A DNA stretch of 30,734 nucleotides from CAYYYG01 sp964476135 (GTDB lineage Bacteria; Patescibacteriota; Microgenomatia; UBA1406; GWC2-37-13), in assembly GCA_964476135.1 (NCBI GenBank), contig CAYYYG010000010.1, forward strand, positions 1 to 30,734. Direction: 5' to 3'. Shown piece by piece: positions 1-7,371 of the stretch. The notes under the pieces were generated by a model. It saw only the letters and a list, made by a program, of their open reading frames with translations. It ran no database searches and was not told the origin of the DNA. The stretch's first letter is position 1; each line of letters opens with the position of its first letter. A program made the position numbers and the translations under genes.

Positions 1-947
1 CCTATCGTCTCATTGCTGGCGTTGACCGTTTTACCCATATAAAACACATTGAGCGGGTTGTTTGAAATTTGATACCGAGCTTGGTTGGTGGCGTCTTTAC
101 TGTAATAAACTATGCGGCAGCGAAGATCTTCGACAAGATCTGATTCATTTACCGTATCGCCTACATAAAGCGCACCATTGAGCGGCAGAGATTCCGCGAG
201 TTCTTTTTTAGCTTTTACAAGATTTTTTTTAGATCCAAATAAAGCCAGATGCTGATTGCCGATTGCAGTGATTATTCCGAATTTTGGGTACATAAAGGAA
301 CAGATTTTTTTTATTTCCCCTATCCGATATGCACCCATTTCAGCAACAAAAAATTTTGTGTCCGGTCTGAGGTTTTTGATTACCGACAGGGCAACGCCAA
401 CATCGGTATTTTTATTCTCGTCTGTTTTTGCCGTCGGAAAACTTGTTTTGAGAAGTTCGAATAAAAATTCCTTTACTGATGATTTGCCGTAGGAGCCGGT
501 TATACCGATCACAACGGCGTCGGATGCGTCGATAAGATGGCGTGCTTTTTCGATGATGGATTCTCGTTTTTGGCGGGCAAAAAATTCGGTAACGATAACG
601 GCGAACGAAACGGATAGATAAGCAGTAAATGGAGATATCAGTATCATCACTATCATAGGAAGCAGCGCTCCGGTTTTGTAAATATTCTGGATATAAATAG
701 GTATGCCGACAATAAACGGCACCGCCATAACCCAGCTGATCCCTGTGAGGAGCATATTACGAAGTGATTTTTTTGGCATCCTAGTTTCATTGAGGTAAAA
801 CACCCTTATTAAATTGTTTTCTTTCAAGAATACAAAGAAGCGGTCAAAACGATATTCTTTAATCTGGAATAAATAAATTATGTCCAGACATTTTAACTGA
901 AACAACAAAATTCCTAAAAGGCCGATAATGACGACTAATGCTGTCAT
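1..947 (-). CDS. murF: MurF-type Mur ligase with N-terminal membrane segments (partial, C-terminus off the window)
   Basis: Likely UDP-N-acetylmuramoyl-tripeptide--D-alanyl-D-alanine ligase, the last cytoplasmic amino-acid ligation of peptidoglycan precursor synthesis. About 315 codons are visible from the ATG at 947. The Mur-ligase P-loop GITGSYGKSS lies at residues 148-157. Further on come K-T-D-E-N-K-N-T-D-V-G-V and E-M-G-A-Y-R-I-G-E-I, matching the MurF pattern N-x-(N/D)-x-x-G-V / E-M-G-x-x-x-x-G-E-I, and then an I-G-N-Q-H-L-x-x-F-G segment (MurF: I-G-x-A-H-L-x-x-F-G). Residues 1-20 and about 70-115 are hydrophobic and look like membrane helices. This is unusual for a cytosolic ligase, and the usual MurF N-terminal substrate domain is not recognisable. 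The hydrolase upstream ends with TAA at 951-949, leaving one base before this ATG, so the two genes are probably translationally coupled. A Mur-ligase paralogue of other specificity is possible. Confidence 0.82.
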   Translation of the reverse strand, partial: MTALVVIIGLLGILLFQLKCLDIIYLFQIKEYRFDRFFVFLKENNLIRVFYLNETRMPKKSLRNMLLTGISWVMAVPFIVGIPIYIQNIYKTGALLPMIVMILISPFTAYLSVSFAVIVTEFFARQKRESIIEKARHLIDASDAVVIGITGSYGKSSVKEFLFELLKTSFPTAKTDENKNTDVGVALSVIKNLRPDTKFFVAEMGAYRIGEIKKICSFMYPKFGIITAIGNQHLALFGSKKNLVKAKKELAESLPLNGALYVGDTVNESDLVEDLRCRIVYYSKDATNQARYQISNNPLNVFYMGKTVNASNETI

Positions 948-948
948 A

Positions 949-1680
949 TTATCTTAAAAATAATTCAATTTCTTCAAAAACCGCTTCCGGCTTCAATAGG
1001 GGTAATCCGTGCCGTGCATCGGTGTATATTTTTAACCGGGAGCCGTTTATTTTGGCATTAAGCTCATGTGCCCACGAAACGGGAGTGATCCGGTCATTTT
1101 CACCCCACAGGATCAGAGTCTTGTTACTGATTTTCGGAATTATCGGCGTGAGATCCTCTGTTACTATTTTGCGGAAGTTGATTTCAAGATGCGGAGCAAC
1201 AAGTATATCGGAATCGGGGTGAAATATTTTGTAGTACAACTTTTTTACGTATGGGTAAATATAGGAATTTTTTATTAGTGCGACGATTTTTTTATTGTTT
1301 TTTTCTTTTTTAGGCTCTCTTTTGAAGGCGCTGTTACAGAGGATTAGCTTGTCGACCACTCCGCTAAAATGTGTGCTTGCATATATGCCCACTGCCCCAC
1401 CGAAGGAATGCCCGAAATAATTTACCGGACCTAAATTTAGGGACTTAATAAACGTCGTTATATGTTGAGCGTATTCGCCCACGCCCCATTCCGGATCAGG
1501 ATTATCACTTTCTCCAAAACCGGGTAAATCGATAATTATCGATGTATATTTTTTTGCAGCCAAGGAATGCAGTTTATATAGACTTTTCATGCTTCCACCC
1601 CACCCATGAACAAACAGAATGGGTTTGCCGTTTCCTTCTGCCTCGTAATGAAGCTTTTTATTATTTATGGTTGCGATCAT
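949..1680 (-). CDS. alpha/beta-hydrolase fold protein
   Basis: A 243-residue soluble alpha/beta hydrolase of ordinary length. The oxyanion-hole segment F-V-H-G-W-G-G is at residues 23-29. The nucleophile elbow G-H-S-F-G-G has Ser92. The acid is probably Asp196 in G-E-N-D-R, and the catalytic His is His224 in D-A-R-H-G. The triad is therefore complete. The substrate cannot be read from sequence; esterases, lipases and C-C hydrolases share this pattern. It ends one base before the Mur ligase start and probably shares its transcript. Upstream of the ATG is AAGGATG about 5 nt away, a reasonable Shine-Dalgarno, and TATAAT lies further upstream. Confidence 0.88.
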   Translation of the reverse strand: MIATINNKKLHYEAEGNGKPILFVHGWGGSMKSLYKLHSLAAKKYTSIIIDLPGFGESDNPDPEWGVGEYAQHITTFIKSLNLGPVNYFGHSFGGAVGIYASTHFSGVVDKLILCNSAFKREPKKEKNNKKIVALIKNSYIYPYVKKLYYKIFHPDSDILVAPHLEINFRKIVTEDLTPIIPKISNKTLILWGENDRITPVSWAHELNAKINGSRLKIYTDARHGLPLLKPEAVFEEIELFLR

Positions 1681-1716
1681 AAATCATCCTTATTCTATAT
1701 TATATAGGAGGATGGT

Positions 1717-2385
1717 TTATTTTTTCGCGGTTTGGGTAAGGATGCTTTTGAATTCGTCGAAGGTTGAGACTTCAACTTTTACGCCATCGAGAAAAAACGT
1801 CGGTGTTCCGCGGACTCCAAGATCGTCTCCGCTTGCGACATCGGCGTCGATTTTTGATTTTACTCCGGATGACTTCATGTCATTCTTGAACTGCTCCACA
1901 TTTAACTTGAGACTTTTTGCGACTGTCTCAAAATATTTCGCAGCTTCTATTTCGCTCATTTCACTCCATGTATTTTGGCTGTCAAACAGGCGATCGGCGT
2001 ATTCGAAAAATTTACCCTGGCGTCCGGCCGCTTCCGCAGCAGTTGCTGATGAATATGCGTTTTTATGAATTTGGGTGAGCGGATAATTGCGGTAAACAAA
2101 AGTTATGTTATTCATTGTATCCGTCATTCCTGACCCGGAAGCTTCGATGCTGTCGGTTATGAAATCATGGTAATTTTTACATGCGGGGCATTGTAAATCT
2201 GAGTATTCGAGCAGAATGTGCTTTTTTTCTTTCGACCATTTTATATTGTCGTTTTCCACCACTTTTTTTGCCTGTTCGTAGACTTTTACGTCTTTAGGCT
2301 TATTGGTTAAAAAATACGCACCGATTACAAAAGCTATTATCGCAACGACGGAAACCGAGGTTATAAAAATATTGTTGTTGTTCAT
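1717..2385 (-). CDS. membrane-anchored DsbA-like thioredoxin-fold oxidoreductase
   Basis: A 222-residue protein with an N-terminal hydrophobic segment (about residues 6-26) acting as an uncleaved anchor or signal peptide, then a DsbA/BdbD-type thioredoxin fold outside the membrane. The redox motif is Cys66-Pro-Ala-Cys69 in the segment S-D-L-Q-C-P-A-C. The cis-Pro loop R-G-T-P-T-F-F has Pro195, and a helical insert lies between the two, as in the Thioredoxin_4/DsbA group. Its likely role is disulfide formation or isomerisation in exported proteins; several exported proteins of this window carry cysteines. The ATG lies 8 nt after a -10 box with a 17-nt-spaced -35 (see promoter entry) and has no Shine-Dalgarno. 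No DsbB or VKOR partner is visible here. Confidence 0.9.
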   Translation of the reverse strand: MNNNNIFITSVSVVAIIAFVIGAYFLTNKPKDVKVYEQAKKVVENDNIKWSKEKKHILLEYSDLQCPACKNYHDFITDSIEASGSGMTDTMNNITFVYRNYPLTQIHKNAYSSATAAEAAGRQGKFFEYADRLFDSQNTWSEMSEIEAAKYFETVAKSLKLNVEQFKNDMKSSGVKSKIDADVASGDDLGVRGTPTFFLDGVKVEVSTFDEFKSILTQTAKK

Positions 2386-2393
2386 ATTTCTGA

Positions 2394-2422
2394 AATATAC
2401 CAGGAAGGAAACCGATAATCAA
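2394..2422 (-). promoter_or_regulatory. promoter of the DsbA-like gene
   Basis: Reading the minus strand, TTGATT (2422-2417) and TATATT (2399-2394) are separated by exactly 17 nt. The -10 ends 8 nt before the ATG at 2385, so the predicted mRNA has a leader of only one or two bases. Confidence 0.55.
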
Positions 2423-2433
2423 TAATCATGATT

Positions 2434-4119
2434 TTATATCCAGGCATTCTGGAGGTATTCCTTGATGCACCTGTTGGTGCTGAAATATGCGCCAAGCGCA
2501 ATCGCATGCTTCATGCGTCTTATCCATTCGGGCCTGTTCTGGTAGTAAAGAGGCACGATGTTGTTTTCCAATTTTTCATAAAGATCATTGCTGTCGACAA
2601 TATCGTCGTTTTTTGGACTTTCTGAAGGTTCCGGACCGATTGCAAAACCAGCATTTTTGTTTATGTGGTACCCCTCGATCCACCAACCGTCAAGAACGGA
2701 AAAGTTGAGTCCGCCGTTAATAGCGGCTTTCATACCGCTGGTGCCTGAGGCCTCAAGAGGCCGCCTGGGGGTATTCAGCCAGATATCACAACCGGAGACC
2801 AGAAGACGGGCAATTTTTGGTGAATAGTTGGATAAATATACGATCCGTACGACACCTTTAAGTTTTTTGGAAATGGCAAGAATCTGTTTGACAATGTTAT
2901 TACTGATATCGTCGCTGTGATGTGATTTACCTGACTGGATAATTTGTATTTTTCCGGCGGAAATGCGGACCAGTCGGTTCAGGTCGTGATAGATTAATAG
3001 CGGTCGCTTATAGTCGACCGGTCGTCTGGCCAAAGCAATAGTAAGCGTATCGGTATCGAACAGTTCGTCGGGAGATGGTTTTTCGTAGCCGTCATCACAG
3101 TTTTCTGTTCCTAGACCCTTATTTACAAATTCAATCAGAGTTTTTTTTGTTTCCTGGTGTGCGCGCCATAGAGCATCATCGGGCAGTTTTTCCATGGCAT
3201 TTTTTAGGAGGGAAGGATTTTCCAGCCATCCAGGAAGAAATTCGTTATACAAATCCTGCATTGTGGAGGCTGTCCAGGTGCGATGGTGTACTCCATTTGT
3301 GACGGCCTCTATTTTGCTTCCCGGAAACATGCTACGGGTTATTTCGGCATGTTTTTTAGATACGCCATTCGTGTAGTGGCTCAGGCTCATGGCAAGCTTG
3401 GTCATGTGCAGATGGTTTTCGCCAGCCAGCTGTTTAATATGCCAGGGAAGATAAGGTTCGGCATAGCGGTAAGCCAATTCATAGTCGAAAATATCATGAC
3501 CTTCCGGAATAGGGGTATGCGTGGTGAAGACGCATTTTTTTCTGACCTCCTGATCGTTGTATTTGTGTTTAGCCAGGAGAGCAAGCGGTGCGAAGGCGGC
3601 ATGACCCTCATTCATGTGGTAATAGTCCACGTCGTATCCGAGAGTCTCAAGCATGCGTACGCCACCTATACCTAAAATAATTTCCTGGCAGAGTCTTATA
3701 TGTTTTTGTTCGGCGTAAAGGTTGTCGGTTATTTCCCTCGCCCATTGTTCGTTTATATAGTAGTCAGTATCCAGGAGGTAGACCGGCACCTCGAAGCCTC
3801 CGTATCCGACCATGTCGTACCGCCAGCATCCAACCGTCACATCACGACCGTTTATTTTCAGCACGATACGGTGCGGCATTTTTGTAAATTGGTCACTTTT
3901 TCGCCATTCAAGTTCGGAATATGTTTGGGTACCGTCGGAATTCAATCGCTGTACGAAAGATACGCCTTTATATATAAGCGATACGCCAACGGCCGGAATG
4001 TTCATATCGGCGGCTGAGCGCAGCAAGTCGCCCGCAAGTATGCCAAGACCTCCCGCATATGTCGGGATATGGGTGCGGAGCATCATTTCCATAGAAAAAT
4101 AGGCGATTTTTGCGTGCAT
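2434..4119 (-). CDS. glgP: short alpha-glucan (glycogen/maltodextrin) phosphorylase
   Basis: A 561-residue PLP-dependent GT35 phosphorylase that releases glucose-1-phosphate from alpha-1,4-glucans with phosphate. The N-terminus reads I-A-Y-F-S-M-E followed by the glycine-rich Y-A-G-G-L-G-I-L-A-G-D loop typical of the TIGR02094-type branch. Near the C-terminus, R-R-P-L-E-A-S-G-T-S-G-M-K has Lys464 as the expected PLP Schiff-base lysine, followed by N-G-G-L-N-F-S-V-L-D-G-W-W. It lacks the roughly 100-residue N-terminal DUF3417-type region of longer relatives and starts directly at the first core strand. No glycogen synthase, branching or debranching enzyme is in the window, so the physiological glucan is unknown. 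It lies between a MFS transporter and the DsbA-like gene, all on one strand, but the DsbA-like gene has its own promoter. Confidence 0.93.
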   Translation of the reverse strand: MHAKIAYFSMEMMLRTHIPTYAGGLGILAGDLLRSAADMNIPAVGVSLIYKGVSFVQRLNSDGTQTYSELEWRKSDQFTKMPHRIVLKINGRDVTVGCWRYDMVGYGGFEVPVYLLDTDYYINEQWAREITDNLYAEQKHIRLCQEIILGIGGVRMLETLGYDVDYYHMNEGHAAFAPLALLAKHKYNDQEVRKKCVFTTHTPIPEGHDIFDYELAYRYAEPYLPWHIKQLAGENHLHMTKLAMSLSHYTNGVSKKHAEITRSMFPGSKIEAVTNGVHHRTWTASTMQDLYNEFLPGWLENPSLLKNAMEKLPDDALWRAHQETKKTLIEFVNKGLGTENCDDGYEKPSPDELFDTDTLTIALARRPVDYKRPLLIYHDLNRLVRISAGKIQIIQSGKSHHSDDISNNIVKQILAISKKLKGVVRIVYLSNYSPKIARLLVSGCDIWLNTPRRPLEASGTSGMKAAINGGLNFSVLDGWWIEGYHINKNAGFAIGPEPSESPKNDDIVDSNDLYEKLENNIVPLYYQNRPEWIRRMKHAIALGAYFSTNRCIKEYLQNAWI

Positions 4120-4157
4120 ATTTTATCGTACCATATTTTTTTCCACAGATTTCCGCT

Positions 4158-5417
4158 TTATTGTATTGGAGATTCCGGATCCGGTTTGAAACGGGTGTAT
4201 TCTCTAAGCGAAGGCACTGCTGATGCGATATAGATGACAAAACCGAGTGTTAATGCGCCACCGAAAAAAACCGATAGCGGCGCACCAATAAAAGAAGCCA
4301 ACATGCCCGCTTCGAATTCGCCAAGCTGCGGGCCGCCGAAGGAAAAAATGCTGTTTATGGAAGTCATTCTTCCGCGCATGCTGTCGGGCGTTTCGAGCTG
4401 TCTCAAAGTAACCCGTATTATCGTACTTATGCTGTCGCCGGCTCCAATAAGCGCCATTGCTCCAATGGATAGCCAGAAGGAAGTGGAGAGTCCGAATATC
4501 ATGGTGGCGACCGCATAAACCGCCACGCCCGATAAAAGCAGTTTTCCCTGTTTGTTGAAAGTGCCAAAATGCGCCAGTGTCGCCCCGGCAATTAAGGCGC
4601 CGATCGATTGTGCTGAGTATAACATTCCCAGGCCTTCCGGACCAACATGGAGTACGTCTTTGGCGAATATGGGCATGATAGTTTGCGCCGCCGAAAAAAA
4701 AGTGCTGACAAAATCAAGAATCATCGTCGACCAAAGAACAGATTTGGATTTTACAAATTTGAACCCGTCTATTATTGCTTGGAATGATAATGCTCCCCTG
4801 CCGGATTTTTCCTGGCTACCTGATGTTTTTATTACCGTTAATCCATAAATAATTGCCAGAAACGAGAGCGAATTGAGACCGTAAACCCATCCAACCCCAA
4901 GTTTTGCAATTATAATACCCGAAATTGCCGGACCCAGTATTTGTGCCGTCTGCCACATGATTACATTTAGGCTCATTCCATTTGCCAGATGTTCTTTAGG
5001 AATCAGTCGCGGGATAAAAGCATGGCGGGCAGGCATTTCGAAGGAAACGACCGATGCGGAAATCATGGTAATTGCGTAAATATACACCGGATTAATGTTG
5101 CCGTGCCAGGTGATGACTGATAGCAGCATTGCAAGCAAGGCTAGAGAACTTCCTGTTACATATAGGACTTTTTTTCTGTTGAAACTATCAGCTACAGCGC
5201 CTCCAAACAGTGAGAAGGTGAGAATGGGAATAAATCTCATCAAACCGATAAGTCCGAGAGCTGCTGCAGAACCAGTAAGCTCATATATATGCCAGTTAAG
5301 GGCCACAAGTTGCATCTGGCTGCCGATTGCCGAAATACCTTGCCCGATTATAAAAACTCTGAAGTCCGGGTAATTTAGAGCCACATAACGGCGTGAAAAG
5401 TAATTTTTTATATACAT
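4158..5417 (-). CDS. MFS transporter (EntS/DHA3-like)
   Basis: A 419-residue polytopic protein with about 12 hydrophobic segments, the normal size for the major facilitator superfamily. The loop after TM2 reads G-G-A-V-A-D-S-F-N-R-K-K, the MFS motif A (G-x-x-x-D-R-x-G-R-K-x). The opening, with R-N/D-Y-R-x-F-x-x-G-Q-x-x-S-x-x-G-like spacing, resembles the MFS_3 group that contains enterobactin exporter EntS and many macrolide-efflux-like carriers. Substrate is unknown. The C-terminal tail is charged and cytoplasmic. The gene is separated from the phosphorylase by 38 nt on the same strand. Confidence 0.9.
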   Translation of the reverse strand: MYIKNYFSRRYVALNYPDFRVFIIGQGISAIGSQMQLVALNWHIYELTGSAAALGLIGLMRFIPILTFSLFGGAVADSFNRKKVLYVTGSSLALLAMLLSVITWHGNINPVYIYAITMISASVVSFEMPARHAFIPRLIPKEHLANGMSLNVIMWQTAQILGPAISGIIIAKLGVGWVYGLNSLSFLAIIYGLTVIKTSGSQEKSGRGALSFQAIIDGFKFVKSKSVLWSTMILDFVSTFFSAAQTIMPIFAKDVLHVGPEGLGMLYSAQSIGALIAGATLAHFGTFNKQGKLLLSGVAVYAVATMIFGLSTSFWLSIGAMALIGAGDSISTIIRVTLRQLETPDSMRGRMTSINSIFSFGGPQLGEFEAGMLASFIGAPLSVFFGGALTLGFVIYIASAVPSLREYTRFKPDPESPIQ

Positions 5418-5493
5418 ATTTAATATTCAATAGGATTTTCGTATGATACCATATATTACAGATAATATCAGCGTGATATATATTCGCATGTGA

Positions 5494-5499
5494 TAAAAT
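5494..5499 (+). promoter_or_regulatory. -10 box for tRNA-Ser(GGA)
   Basis: TAAAAT lies 9 nt upstream of the mature tRNA 5' end at 5509, a plausible -10 element for this tRNA. No clear -35 was seen. Confidence 0.4.
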
Positions 5500-5508
5500 A
5501 TCTCTGTA

Positions 5509-5596
5509 GGAGGAGTCGCATAGTTGGTCTAGTGCGCAGACCTGGAAAGTCTGTATAGCCGCAAGGTTATCGTGGGTTCGAATCCCACCTCCTCCG
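5509..5596 (+). tRNA. tRNA-Ser(GGA)
   Basis: Class II tRNA. The acceptor stem GGAGGAG/CTCCTCC (5509-5515/5589-5595) is perfect. D-stem GCA/TGC, anticodon stem CAGAC/GTCTG with loop CTGGAAA give anticodon GGA at 5544-5546. There is a long variable arm and a T-arm GTGGG-TTCGAAT-CCCAC. The discriminator is G5596. The CCA end is not fully encoded. It decodes UCY serine codons. Confidence 0.96.
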
Positions 5597-5603
5597 CAAA
5601 AAA

Positions 5604-6266
5604 ATGGAAAAAATATCGGTTTTCATAAGCTATTCTTCAGAAGAGAAAGCTGTTGCTGGAAGGTTGAAGCGTTATTTACAGGAATACTGTGGATATAATG
5701 TTTTTATAGCACATGAAGATATTCAGCCATCATCCGAATGGGAACGGGAAATAATGGAAACATTGCGACAGGTAGATTATTTTATTCCTTTGTTGTCGAA
5801 TAATTTTAAAACGTCCGATTTTACAGATCAAGAAGTGGGTGCTGCAATCTGTATGAATAAAAAGATTATTCCTGTGAAGTTGGAGAGAGTCAATCCGTAT
5901 GGCTTTATGAGGAAATATCATGCATTTCAGTTAAGACAGCGGTCTGAAAGAAATGGTGAATCAAGTGATAATTTACTGCAAATAGCTACCCAAGTCGCGC
6001 TATTGTCAGAGTACTATTCTGAGGGAGATTTGAACCTAAGGAGGATGAATTCAGCTGCATTCGCATTGAGGAACAGTCGGTCTTTTGACATGTCTAATAT
6101 AGTTATCAAGATTATTTGTAGCATGAAAGGATTGGAAAGTGATCATATTGAGTATATTCGTGATTCAATTAGTGCCAACTTTCAAGTAAAATATGCATTC
6201 GGACTCAAAGATTTATGTACTTATCTGGAAAAGCAATATGGAGTTGTTGTCGACTTAAATAATTAG
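5604..6266 (+). CDS. stand-alone TIR-domain protein
   Basis: A 220-residue protein whose first ~125 residues form a TIR domain. It starts with I-S-V-F-I-S-Y-S-S-E-E (betaA and the SYS motif), has V-F-I-A-H-E-D-I (betaB and BB-loop start), and carries Glu77 in T-D-Q-E-V-G at the position of the catalytic glutamate of TIR NADases. The ~95-residue C-terminal part is charged and helical and not recognised. Bacterial TIR proteins usually cleave NAD+ or make signalling nucleotides in antiphage defence (Thoeris, TIR-STING and others). No partner gene of those systems is next to it. It begins only 7 nt after the tRNA-Ser, a common landing place for acquired genes, and may be co-transcribed with it. 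It reads AT-richer than its neighbours. Confidence 0.85.
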   Translation: MEKISVFISYSSEEKAVAGRLKRYLQEYCGYNVFIAHEDIQPSSEWEREIMETLRQVDYFIPLLSNNFKTSDFTDQEVGAAICMNKKIIPVKLERVNPYGFMRKYHAFQLRQRSERNGESSDNLLQIATQVALLSEYYSEGDLNLRRMNSAAFALRNSRSFDMSNIVIKIICSMKGLESDHIEYIRDSISANFQVKYAFGLKDLCTYLEKQYGVVVDLNN

Positions 6267-6287
6267 TATATTTAGGTATTTCTCAAT

Positions 6288-6434
6288 ATGAAAAATAGAA
6301 TTGAAGCACATACAGCAGAAGATAGACGTAGATACAAAAAGATATCTTACATGATGGATCGTGCTCATAAAGAAGTAATTCGTTATGTGCGAAAAAATAT
6401 CTCCATAGATTCGAGACTCCAGTTTGAGCGCTAA
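6288..6434 (+). CDS. 48-residue basic helical ORF after the TIR gene
   Basis: An ATG-to-TAA ORF of 48 codons, 21 nt after the TIR stop on the same strand. The product is rich in Arg, Lys, Glu and His with regularly spaced hydrophobics, so it is probably helical and soluble. It has no obvious Shine-Dalgarno. Its small size makes chance possible; the position right after the TIR gene is the main argument for it being real. No family recognised. Confidence 0.33.
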   Translation: MKNRIEAHTAEDRRRYKKISYMMDRAHKEVIRYVRKNISIDSRLQFER

Positions 6435-6483
6435 AAATTTTATCTCACAGAACGACATCGAGAATAGATATTATATAACCCGC

Positions 6484-6529
6484 CATAAAAAAGTCAGACT
6501 GAAGTAAGAAAGAGTTTTTAGTCCGACTT
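6484..6529 (-). terminator. Rho-independent terminator of the VOC/DUF2079 unit
   Basis: On the minus strand the stem AAGTCGGACT (6529-6520) pairs with AGTCAGACTT (6500-6491) with one mismatch and a 19-nt loop, followed by a run of T at the lower coordinates. The stem overlaps the stop codon of the VOC gene (6520-6518). Confidence 0.65.
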
Positions 6530-7357
6530 CACTCTAATCTCATTCCCCCACGGATCTTGAAATATCAAAATACCATTTTTATCAATAAAGTCTATTTTAT
6601 TTTCTTTCAGTCTATTCATTAAGGTCTTAACATCATTTTTGCCCGGCAACAGGAATTCAATGGTTTTTAACCCTAAAGAATGCGGCCGCTTGCCCGCTCC
6701 ATAACTTTCCCAGGTATTCAGACCGATGTGATGGTGATATTTGCCGACAGAAAGAAATAACGCTCCCGGCAGTTCGGCCGTAACTTCAAACCCGAGAATT
6801 CCGCCGTAAAATTGTTTGGCGGTAGTTATATCGCCGACCTTAAGATGGAAATGTCCCATTTTTATTTCTCCTTTAAGGCCGCCTGCTGCGTGAGTGCGAA
6901 TGTATTCGACAGGATCTATATAGATTGAAGCCATTTTTACCCTGTCGCCCTCCCATTCCCAGCTCTTTTTATCCCGGTCGAAGTATAGTTCGATGCCATT
7001 TCCTTCCGGATCGCTGAAATAAAACGCCTCGCTTACCAAATGGTCGGCTGATCCGGAAAAAAATTCAGGCTTCTCTTTGAGGATTTTGTACACCGTGTGA
7101 GCCAAATCTTTTCTCGTTTCGTATAGAATCGCGAAATGATACAGTCCGGCATGGTGAGATGGCGCCTGCGACAGGCCGCTTTTTCCATGAAGTAGTATTA
7201 TTGGTTTAGAATTTAGACCTAAAGTTGCCGTATCTCCTTTATCTTCCATAAGATCAAAACCCAAGACGTTTTTATAGAAGTTTTTCATACTGTCAATGTA
7301 CTTTACATGGAGTTCGATCGCTCCTAATTTGAGAGTTGCAGGTAGTTTCATGCTCAT
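6518..7357 (-). CDS. two-domain VOC (glyoxalase/extradiol dioxygenase-like) protein
   Basis: A 279-residue protein made of two vicinal-oxygen-chelate modules (about residues 8-130 and 165-279), the layout of catechol-2,3-dioxygenase CatE and related ring-cleavage or glyoxalase-like enzymes. Likely metal ligands are His17 in E-L-H-V and Glu123 in G-I-E-L-Y of the first module, and His169/His171 in G-H-F-H-L, His209/His210 and Glu273 of the second. Extradiol dioxygenases use two His and one Glu. Which module binds metal here, and the substrate, cannot be settled from sequence. The start is 14 nt after the DUF2079 stop, so the two genes are probably one operon ending in the terminator at 6484-6529. 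Confidence 0.85.
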   Translation of the reverse strand: MSMKLPATLKLGAIELHVKYIDSMKNFYKNVLGFDLMEDKGDTATLGLNSKPIILLHGKSGLSQAPSHHAGLYHFAILYETRKDLAHTVYKILKEKPEFFSGSADHLVSEAFYFSDPEGNGIELYFDRDKKSWEWEGDRVKMASIYIDPVEYIRTHAAGGLKGEIKMGHFHLKVGDITTAKQFYGGILGFEVTAELPGALFLSVGKYHHHIGLNTWESYGAGKRPHSLGLKTIEFLLPGKNDVKTLMNRLKENKIDFIDKNGILIFQDPWGNEIRVKSD

Positions 7358-7371
7358 AATAGTAATAATGA

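Noticed and set aside
6255..6458. 67-residue minus-strand ORF opposite the 48-codon ORF
   Set aside because: No promoter, SD or plausible composition; it overlaps the TIR gene end antisense.
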